This document shows, one piece after another, positions 1 through 5,466 of a stretch of 12,980 bases of DNA (position 1 is its first letter; the number at the start of each line of letters is the position of its first letter). The DNA comes from an uncultured Clostridium sp. (lineage in GTDB: Bacteria > Bacillota > Clostridia > TANB77 > CAG-508): assembly GCA_946497905.1 (NCBI GenBank), contig CAMMMI010000048.1, positions 1 through 12,980 of the forward strand, read 5' to 3'. A model generated the notes under the pieces. The model saw only the letters and a program-made list of their open reading frames with translations, made no database searches and was not told the DNA's origin. Made by a program: the position numbers and the translations under genes.

Positions 1-124
1 TTAATTTACTTTTACTTTTTATAGTTACTTTTTAATTTACTTTTACTTTTTATAGCTATTTTTTAATTTACTTTTACTTTTTATAATTATTCTTTAATTT
101 ACTTTTGATTTTAATTTAGTTTGA
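1..124. repeat. 31-bp tandem repeat, at least 3 full copies plus a diverged fourth
   Basis: Four consecutive units begin at 1, 32, 63 and 94, each starting TTAATTTACTTTT. Units 1 to 3 differ only in their last eight or so bases. Unit 4 keeps the first 13 bases and then drifts. There are no spacers, so this is not a CRISPR array. The period is not a multiple of three and the units carry stops in several frames, so it is not coding. The array runs off the left edge and may be longer. It lies just downstream of hslO, where no standard terminator is visible. Confidence 0.85.
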
Positions 125-155
125 TTTTTCATTTATTTATAAAATTTAATTTTCA

Positions 156-1046
156 TTATTCATTTTCATTATATTTTTGATAAATCTTAAGTAATTCATC
201 TTTTGAAAATTGATATTTTTTATTGCAAAAATGACACATTAATTCTGCCTTTCCATCTTCCTCTATTATTTTATATAATTCTTCTTTTCCTATTGCTATT
301 AGTGCTTCTTCCATATGCTTTTTAGAGCAATCACATTCATATATTGGTGTAATATTATTTTTTATAATTTTAATATTATTATCCCCTGTTATTTTTTTTG
401 CTATTTCTTCTAAAGTTAGTTTTTCGTCTAGCATTTTTGATATTGCTCCAGCATTAAATATAGCTTTTTCTATTTTTGATATTTCTTCTTCTGTTGCGTC
501 TGGCATTGGATTAATTAGATATCCTCCTGCTGATTTTACTCCATTTTTGTTAACTAATACTCCTAATGCAACTGCTGAATTTCTTTGCTCTGAATTAACA
601 AAGTAATTTGCAAAATCTTCTGCTATCTCCCCAGAAACTAATGGTGAAATACCTATATAGGGTTCTTTTAGTCCTATGTTTTTTATAACATTTATATATC
701 CTTCATATCCTACTGCTTTTGATACATCTAATTTTCCAAATTCGTTTAAAGGTAAGTCTACATATGGGTTTGCTACATATCCTTTTATTTTAGGATAGTT
801 ATTTGCTACTGTTAGCATTGTACCTATTGGACCATTTCCTTTTAGTTGTATTGTTAATTTGTCTTCTTTATTTTTCATTTCATTTCCCATTATTGCAGTT
901 ATTGTAAGTAGTCTTCCAAATCCTGCTGTTACTACTGGACTTAAGTCATGTATCTCTCTTGCTTTTTCTACTAGGTTAGTTGTTTTTGCACATATTACTG
1001 AGATTTTTCCTTCATATGCTAAAAATTTTATTATTTCATCTGCCAT
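156..1046 (-). CDS. hslO: Hsp33 redox-regulated holdase chaperone
   Basis: Hsp33 is a cytoplasmic chaperone held inactive by zinc on four cysteines and activated when oxidation forms disulfides and unfolds the C-terminal redox switch. The protein shows the family pattern: an N-terminal stretch like LAYEGKISVICAKTT, the GNGPIGTM region, NEFGKLDVSKAVG, and a C-terminal switch with Cys-X-Cys (C238, C240) and Cys-X2-Cys (C271, C274), so all four zinc ligands are intact. Its 296 residues are the usual length. I place the start at 1046 because MADEIIKF aligns with the first residues of the Bacillus protein and has AAAGGA 12 bases upstream. An in-frame ATG at 1073 would add nine residues and cannot be excluded. 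It has its own promoter, so it is probably monocistronic. Confidence 0.93.
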   Translation of the reverse strand: MADEIIKFLAYEGKISVICAKTTNLVEKAREIHDLSPVVTAGFGRLLTITAIMGNEMKNKEDKLTIQLKGNGPIGTMLTVANNYPKIKGYVANPYVDLPLNEFGKLDVSKAVGYEGYINVIKNIGLKEPYIGISPLVSGEIAEDFANYFVNSEQRNSAVALGVLVNKNGVKSAGGYLINPMPDATEEEISKIEKAIFNAGAISKMLDEKLTLEEIAKKITGDNNIKIIKNNITPIYECDCSKKHMEEALIAIGKEELYKIIEEDGKAELMCHFCNKKYQFSKDELLKIYQKYNENE

Positions 1047-1100
1047 GTTTAATATTGTTCCTTTCTTTGGCATAAATCTGGTTGCCTTTTCACTTTGTCA

Positions 1101-1129
1101 ATTATATCATGGTTTTTGCTATTATTCAA
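1101..1129 (-). promoter_or_regulatory. SigA-type promoter of hslO
   Basis: On the minus strand there is TTGAAT (1129-1124), a 17-base spacer, and TATAAT (1106-1101) preceded by TG, giving an extended -10. Predicted transcription starts near 1094, about 20 to 50 bases before the possible hslO start codons. Confidence 0.72.
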
Positions 1130-1162
1130 TAAAAAGTAAAACAAATTTTTTAGTTGTATATA

Positions 1163-2251
1163 TTAATAATTATACAAAACCAGTGGTTTGAATTTTCCCA
1201 ACTCATCTTGAACTTTATCTGCTATTCCAAATACAGTAGCATAAACTAAATACTCTTCATTTATAACTATTGATTCTGTTTCATGATCTTTTATTAATGT
1301 ATATTGTTCCAAATAATTTTTAAGTGCTCTCCACTCTTCTCTTTCTATTTTTCCTTTTGTAGTCAGTATTGTAAATCTATTTCGTGCTTTATATTCTACT
1401 TGTGATTTTCCTGTAATCATTCGTTCAATTACTCTATCAGCAAATGATGCACCTGGAAAACTATAATCTAAACGCTCTGTATAATTTAAATTTTTCCTCC
1501 CTTCTAACATCTTTGATAATATAATTATCATTAATATTACAGCAAAAATTAATACAGCACTCATAACTGCACTCATAATTGTAGCTATAAAGCTAGTCCC
1601 TTGAGAGGCAATTGCAACACAAAAAAACAGAATAAATATAATTAAAGCAACATCTATAAAACTTAAAATAAAAAAGTTTTTTGATCTCTCATATACTATT
1701 GTATCCTTTTCGCAATTTCCTAAATCTTTTTGTTCTTCTATTGCTAACATAACAAAATGTTCTCCAAATGTTTTTCTATATAAATCCTTATTTTTCCCCA
1801 TTTGTCTTTTTAATTCTTTTACTTCTATTTCTTTGTTTTCATCTATAAAATTACTTATATATTTAAGTATTACATATTGAGTAGAAGTCAATTCATCTAT
1901 GTCTTTTTCTATTAATCTTAAAATAGTTTGTTTATTTTCATCTTCGTAAATATCAATAAAACCTCTTAAATTTAATTCTAAAATAGTTGCTTGTATTGTT
2001 CTAAATAAAACATTAGCAAAGTCCATATATGTAATATTCCTTAATTTATACATTAATAACGCAACACCTACAGCTGTATTTTTTTTATTTGGTATTTCTC
2101 TTTTATATACATTTTTACCTACTCTTTTAACTCTTTCAATTTTTCCTATTTCCACATTCCCTTTCATTACTAATATTAATAAAACAATACTAGTAATTGG
2201 AAATATTGAAAGAAATACTAAGCCAATGCATGTTTCTATATTTTCTAACAT
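1163..2251 (-). CDS. DUF2207-like membrane protein lacking the usual N-terminal domain
   Basis: This 362-aa protein has an N-terminal membrane segment (about residues 9-29), a soluble region of about 150 residues, two more hydrophobic segments (about 195-260), and a soluble C-terminal domain. The middle region (IPNKKNTAVGVALLMYKLRNI, then LELNLRGFIDI) and the C-terminal part (W307, with EYLVYATVFGIADKV near 333-347) resemble the C-terminal half of DUF2207 predicted membrane proteins. Those proteins usually begin with a signal peptide and a large extracytoplasmic beta-rich domain, neither of which is present here. I chose the ATG at 2251 because AGGGGG lies six bases upstream. An ATG at 2257 has the same motif flush against it, and an open frame continues to 2350 without a ribosome-binding site. 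The molecular function of the family is unknown. It stands alone between the rubredoxin terminator and hslO. Confidence 0.7.
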   Translation of the reverse strand: MLENIETCIGLVFLSIFPITSIVLLILVMKGNVEIGKIERVKRVGKNVYKREIPNKKNTAVGVALLMYKLRNITYMDFANVLFRTIQATILELNLRGFIDIYEDENKQTILRLIEKDIDELTSTQYVILKYISNFIDENKEIEVKELKRQMGKNKDLYRKTFGEHFVMLAIEEQKDLGNCEKDTIVYERSKNFFILSFIDVALIIFILFFCVAIASQGTSFIATIMSAVMSAVLIFAVILMIIILSKMLEGRKNLNYTERLDYSFPGASFADRVIERMITGKSQVEYKARNRFTILTTKGKIEREEWRALKNYLEQYTLIKDHETESIVINEEYLVYATVFGIADKVQDELGKFKPLVLYNY

Positions 2252-2295
2252 ATACATCCCCCTAATTTTTGACTGATTATTTGTATTTCTTGTGC

Positions 2296-2317
2296 CAATT
2301 TTACGTATGTAAAATTG
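2296..2317. promoter_or_regulatory. Perfect 9-bp palindrome upstream of the DUF2207-like gene (possible operator)
   Basis: CAATTTTAC (2296-2304) and GTAAAATTG (2309-2317) are perfect inverted arms around a 4-base centre, 45 bases upstream of the start codon at 2251. The symmetry and position suit a dimeric repressor site, but the promoter of this gene is not clear, so function is inferred. Confidence 0.4.
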
Positions 2318-2362
2318 TGTGAATCTGTATTGTATAGTATTTTTATACAATATATTTTATAA

Positions 2363-2397
2363 ATTCAAAAACCCTAAAAAACAAATTTTCAGGGTTT
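2363..2397 (-). terminator. Intrinsic terminator after the free rubredoxin gene
   Basis: Minus-strand AAACCCT (2397-2391) pairs with AGGGTTT (2375-2369), with further A/T pairing toward the loop and a T-rich tail after the stem. It starts 16 bases beyond the rubredoxin stop codon and closes the rpiB operon. Confidence 0.78.
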
Positions 2398-2412
2398 ATG
2401 TTTAAATTTCTA

Positions 2413-2568
2413 TTAGTCTTGTTTTTCAAACATGTCTTTTCCAACTCCACATATTGGACATACCCAATCTTCTGGAATGTCTTCAAATGCTGTACCTGGA
2501 GCTATTCCACTATCTGGATCTCCTTTTTCTGGATCATATATATATCCACATGCCATACATACGTACAT
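2413..2568 (-). CDS. Rubredoxin (free-standing, 51 aa)
   Basis: This is a small cytoplasmic electron carrier with one iron on four cysteines. Translation gives MYVCMACGYIYDPEKGD and onward to EDWVCPICGVGKDMFEKQD. It has the two canonical knuckles C4-X2-C7-G and C37-X2-C40-G, the conserved Tyr and Trp, and normal family length. The start at 2568 is set by GGAGG seven bases upstream, and two consecutive stop codons (TAA, TAG) end it. It begins 17 bases after the stop of the glycosyltransferase-rubredoxin fusion and is 58% identical (29 of 50 positions) to that fused domain, so the two look like a tandem duplication. In anaerobes, rubredoxins commonly pass electrons to superoxide reductase, rubrerythrin or flavodiiron proteins. 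No such partner is encoded in this window. Confidence 0.95.
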   Translation of the reverse strand: MYVCMACGYIYDPEKGDPDSGIAPGTAFEDIPEDWVCPICGVGKDMFEKQD

Positions 2569-2585
2569 TTTATCACCTCCATATA

Positions 2586-3821
2586 TTATTCATGAATTTC
2601 AAACATATCTTTTCCTTCTCCACATACTGGACATACCCAATTTTCTGGTAATTCCTCAAATGGAGTTCCTGGCTTTATTCCTGCCTTTTCATTTCCAAAT
2701 TTAGGATTATATATATATTTACATTGTATGCATTCATATCTTTGATTATCAGATTTTTCTGACTGAAAATTTTTATATCCTAAACCTAATGCTACTATTA
2801 CCATTAATAAAAAAGATAACGCTTTCCAAATTCCACTTTCTAATAGTATAACCGCAAATATTCCAAATGTTGCACTTATTCCATATAAAATTAAAACTGC
2901 TTGTTTTTGACTAAATCCTTTTCTTACTAACCTATGGTGCATATGTCCTTTGTCAGCTTTAAATATTGCTTTTATTGATTTTCCTTTAATCATTCTTCTT
3001 ATTATAGCCCACAATGTATCAAATATTGGTAATCCTAATACTATTAATGGTAAAACTATTACTGCTATGGTATATGTTTTTGCCACCCCCAATATTGATA
3101 TTATTGATAATGAAAATCCTAGAAAGTTTGAACCTGTATCACCAATAAATGTTTTTGCTGGCGCAAAGTTAAATGGTAAAAATCCAACTAAAGCTCCTGC
3201 TAAAGCTGTTATTAATAATATTGAAACTAAAGGTGAACCATTTAATACAAATATTATTAACAAAGATATTGAAGATATTACTGATATTCCTGATGATAGT
3301 CCATCTAGTCCATCTATTAGATTAATTGCATTCGTAACTCCCACTATCCATCCAATTGTTAGTATTACTGAAAAGATCTCTTTTCCCATTTCTGATGTTA
3401 TAAATGCTGGAACTATATCATCAATTCTTATACCAAAAGAAACAACTACTATTGCTGCTAAAACTTGTCCTGCTAATTTTACTATTGGTTTTATAGTTTT
3501 TATATCATCAATTATACATGTAATTGATATTATAACTATTCCTAAGAACATTCCTAAGAGCTTTTTCCCATATTCTTCTACGCCAAATAAATTAATTGTT
3601 TTTTCCATACTCATTACTATTAACAAATAAATAACTGATACTAAAAAACCTAGTATAACAGCTGGTCCTCCAAATTTTGGCATAGCTTTTTTATGCATTC
3701 TTCTTTTGTCTTTTGGTATATCTACTGCTCCAACTTTTTGTGCAATTTTTATTGTATATGGTGTTGCCATAAATGTTACTATAAATGCTAGTAAAAATGC
3801 AATAGCTATATCTCCCCACAT
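2586..3821 (-). CDS. TagO/WecA-like polyprenyl-phosphate sugar-1-phosphate transferase fused to a C-terminal rubredoxin domain
   Basis: The first 350 residues form a polytopic membrane enzyme of the MraY/WecA/TagO superfamily, which moves a sugar-1-phosphate (typically GlcNAc-1-P) from a UDP-sugar to undecaprenyl phosphate and so starts teichoic acid or other glycan synthesis. Visible motifs are KFGGPAVI near 49, the Asp pair D105-D106, NAINLIDGLDGL at 164-175, FIGDTGS at 225-231 and HMHHRL at 293-298, all intact. A linker of about 11 residues (351-361) leads to a complete rubredoxin domain (362-411) with C364, C367, C397 and C400. The first knuckle has Lys in place of the usual Gly (CIQCK). 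The frame is continuous, with no stop at the junction. The start at 3821 has AGGGGG seven bases upstream, overlapping the rpiB stop. By WecA topology the C-terminus should be cytoplasmic, next to the active site. The sugar substrate is not decided by sequence. Confidence 0.93.
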   Translation of the reverse strand: MWGDIAIAFLLAFIVTFMATPYTIKIAQKVGAVDIPKDKRRMHKKAMPKFGGPAVILGFLVSVIYLLIVMSMEKTINLFGVEEYGKKLLGMFLGIVIISITCIIDDIKTIKPIVKLAGQVLAAIVVVSFGIRIDDIVPAFITSEMGKEIFSVILTIGWIVGVTNAINLIDGLDGLSSGISVISSISLLIIFVLNGSPLVSILLITALAGALVGFLPFNFAPAKTFIGDTGSNFLGFSLSIISILGVAKTYTIAVIVLPLIVLGLPIFDTLWAIIRRMIKGKSIKAIFKADKGHMHHRLVRKGFSQKQAVLILYGISATFGIFAVILLESGIWKALSFLLMVIVALGLGYKNFQSEKSDNQRYECIQCKYIYNPKFGNEKAGIKPGTPFEELPENWVCPVCGEGKDMFEIHE

Positions 3822-3832
3822 AGTTATGCCCC

Positions 3833-4279
3833 CTATTTCATGTTTTCATTCTCTATTTCCTTTATTATATCCAATCTTTCTTGATGTCTTCCACCTTCAA
3901 ATTCTGTTGCTAGCCACATTCTTAATATACATATTGCCTCATTTTGTGTTACATCATCTGCTCCTATTGCTAATATGTTACTATTATTATGTAGTTTTGA
4001 ATATTTAGCAGTATATTCATTATGACAAGGTGTACATATTATTCCTTTGAATTTATTTGCAACTACACTCATTCCTATTCCTGAACGACAAATCAGTATT
4101 CCTTTATCAGCTTTTTTAGTTTGTACTAATTTTGCCACTTCTTTAGCTATATTAGGATATTCTACTCTTTCTTCGTTCATACATCCGCAATCAATATATT
4201 TTATATCTTTCTCTTCTAAATATTTTTTTATTTCTTCTTTTAATTTATATCCTCCGTGATCACTACCTATTGCTATCAT
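3833..4279 (-). CDS. rpiB: Ribose-5-phosphate isomerase B (RpiB/LacAB family sugar-phosphate isomerase)
   Basis: RpiB interconverts ribose-5-phosphate and ribulose-5-phosphate in the pentose phosphate pathway. The 148-aa product opens with MIAIGSDHGG. The segment GILICRSGIGMS (60-71) carries the expected catalytic Cys (C64), HNNSN (97-101) follows, and RHQER (131-135) supplies the usual phosphate-binding arginines. The common CGTGIG signature reads CRSGIG here, so a related LacAB or other sugar-phosphate isomerase role is possible. I chose the ATG at 4279 because GGAG lies eight bases upstream and MIAIGSDHGG matches family N-termini. A GTG and an ATG lie six to nine bases further out. It is the first gene of an operon with the transferase-rubredoxin fusion (11-base gap) and the free rubredoxin. 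Confidence 0.9.
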   Translation of the reverse strand: MIAIGSDHGGYKLKEEIKKYLEEKDIKYIDCGCMNEERVEYPNIAKEVAKLVQTKKADKGILICRSGIGMSVVANKFKGIICTPCHNEYTAKYSKLHNNSNILAIGADDVTQNEAICILRMWLATEFEGGRHQERLDIIKEIENENMK

Positions 4280-4304
4280 TTGCATCACTCCATTCTTATT
4301 TTAC

Positions 4305-4333
4305 AATATATCATAAGTTTATTGATATTACAA
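4305..4333 (-). promoter_or_regulatory. Promoter of the rpiB-transferase-rubredoxin operon
   Basis: On the minus strand there is TTGTAA (4333-4328), a 17-base spacer, and TATATT (4310-4305), about 25 bases upstream of the rpiB start. It is divergent from the rpsT promoter. Confidence 0.6.
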
Positions 4334-4387
4334 TAATTATTTTGAATTTTACTTGATTTTTCCTCCAAAATGTGTTAAAATATCATA

Positions 4388-4396
4388 TGTTATAAT
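4388..4396 (+). promoter_or_regulatory. Extended -10 promoter of rpsT
   Basis: TGTTATAAT is a perfect extended -10 element, 31 bases upstream of the rpsT start codon. No good -35 box is seen at 17 bases, as is common for extended -10 promoters. The predicted transcript has a short leader that includes AGGAGG. Confidence 0.65.
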
Positions 4397-4426
4397 GAAT
4401 TTAGACTAAGAGGAGGTGCTTAATAA

Positions 4427-4693
4427 ATGCCAAATATTAAATCAGCTAAAAAGAGAGTTAAAGTTATTGAAAAAAAGACTTTAAGAAATAATATGATTAA
4501 ATCTGGATGTAAATCAGCTGTTAGAAAATTTGAAGAAGCTGTAAATGCTGGAAATATAGAAGAAGCTAAGGTTCTATTATCTGAAGCTACTAAAAAAATA
4601 GATCAAGCTTGTACAAAAGGTGTTTATGTAAAAAACACAGCAGCTAGAAAAAAATCTAATTTATCAAAAAAATTAAATGCAGCAATGGCTTAG
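4427..4693 (+). CDS. rpsT: 30S ribosomal protein S20
   Basis: S20 binds 16S rRNA early in small-subunit assembly. The 88-aa basic protein starts MPNIKSAKKRVKV and shows the family's alternating basic helices and the late motif IHKN-like segment (KGVYVKNTAARKKSNL). The start is fixed by GAGGAGG about nine bases upstream. It is a monocistronic plus-strand gene with its own promoter and terminator, divergent from rpiB. It ends in TAG. Length and composition are normal. Confidence 0.97.
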   Translation: MPNIKSAKKRVKVIEKKTLRNNMIKSGCKSAVRKFEEAVNAGNIEEAKVLLSEATKKIDQACTKGVYVKNTAARKKSNLSKKLNAAMA

Positions 4694-4725
4694 TGCTTAA
4701 ATAAAAATTATGCATAGTTTTTATT

Positions 4726-4752
4726 TTCCCTTCATATGAAGGGATTTTTATT
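4726..4752 (+). terminator. Intrinsic terminator of rpsT
   Basis: CCCTTCAT (4728-4735) and ATGAAGGG (4736-4743) form a perfect palindrome followed by ATTTTTATT. It is 34 bases past the rpsT stop. Confidence 0.88.
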
Positions 4753-4883
4753 ATGTTCGGAATAATTTATTTTTATATATTACTAATTATTTTGTTAGGT
4801 AATTTATAGCAGATTTTTCCATTGTCTTTTATCTTTAATCATGTTACCATAATTATATAAGTTACTATTTTATTGTTAATACA

Positions 4884-4913
4884 TTGTTAATGATACTGCT
4901 AATAACATATACT
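4884..4913 (+). promoter_or_regulatory. Promoter of the small membrane-protein gene
   Basis: TTGTTA (4884-4889), an 18-base spacer, and TATACT (4908-4913), 27 bases before the start codon at 4941. This separates the gene from rpsT, which already has a terminator. Confidence 0.6.
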
Positions 4914-4940
4914 AAGTTAGACACTAGAATGGAGGTTATC

Positions 4941-5192
4941 ATGTTTAAAAAATTAATTGAAAATTTTAAAGGGTTTGAGAAAATTACATATAAAATAATG
5001 AATTATGGTTTAAAATTTTGCTTTGCTATATGTTTAATCTCTGTTTTTATTCTTCTTACATATAATTTAAATTTTCATTCTCCTTATATGTATTATATAG
5101 GTATTTCTTTATTTAGATTAAGCTTAATATTTGGTACTGAATTCGTTATTTGTGCTTTTGTAGCAGATAGTCTAAAAAAAGGCAGAGCTTAA
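4941..5192 (+). CDS. Small two-helix membrane protein, function unknown
   Basis: This 83-aa protein has a basic N-terminal stretch (MFKKLIENFKGFEK), a hydrophobic helix at about residues 24-45, a short loop around NFHSPY, a second hydrophobic helix at about 51-75, and a basic end (SLKKGRA). Both ends are probably cytoplasmic by the positive-inside rule. I chose the ATG at 4941 because GGAGG lies five bases upstream. An earlier in-frame ATG at 4884 lies in the promoter and lacks a ribosome-binding site. It resembles small uncharacterised clostridial membrane proteins in general pattern, but I do not recognise a named family. Two TAA codons end it, and the second is the first triplet of the palindromic element that follows. 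Confidence 0.75.
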   Translation: MFKKLIENFKGFEKITYKIMNYGLKFCFAICLISVFILLTYNLNFHSPYMYYIGISLFRLSLIFGTEFVICAFVADSLKKGRA

Positions 5193-5466
5193 TAAAAGTG
5201 GACGGACCTTGAGATTGCCATTAGGGACGGGCTATTTTGGCAACGCTAGGGGGAGGTTCTTCTTAAGGGGAATTGCCAAAGGGGACGGGCTATTTTGGCA
5301 CACTTAATTTTATAATCAATTATAATCAATTTTTTTAAAATTTTTAACCAAAAGAGTGGCAAAAACACCTCTTCCCTTTTTCATACTCCCCCTTAAGTAC
5401 TCCCCCCCCCTAGCGTTGTCAAAATAGCCCGTCCCTAATGGCAATCTCAAGATCCGTCCCCTTTTA
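5193..5466. mobile_element. 274-bp imperfect palindromic element (MITE/REP-like), no transposase
   Basis: The left arm from 5193 and the right arm read backward from 5466 match at nearly every base for about 60 bases (three mismatches), then more loosely for about 50 more, leaving an AT-rich centre around 5305-5350. Each arm holds a unit close to GGGACGGGCTATTTTGGCA: identical copies at 5224-5242 and 5282-5300, an inverted copy at 5435-5417 with one change, and a weak inverted copy near 5376-5354. Two left units are flanked by TTGCCA and TGGCA, so each can form its own hairpin. The G-rich arms stand out from the AT-rich surroundings. The ends coincide with the stop codons of the two convergent genes. 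It looks non-autonomous, possibly mobilised by a REP-type transposase elsewhere. It may also terminate both transcripts. Confidence 0.78.

Noticed and set aside
1..124. Possible CRISPR array at the left edge
   Set aside because: The 31-bp units are contiguous with no unique spacers between them, and no cas genes are present.
2398..2704. Overlapping plus-strand open frames opposite the two rubredoxin coding regions
   Set aside because: They are antisense shadows of the minus-strand rubredoxin gene and the fused rubredoxin domain, both of which have strong family matches and ribosome-binding sites.
2950..3630. 226-codon plus-strand open frame opposite the transferase gene
   Set aside because: It is the antisense shadow of a well-conserved membrane enzyme. 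The translation is Ile/Asn/Pro-rich with no recognisable domain and no ribosome-binding site.
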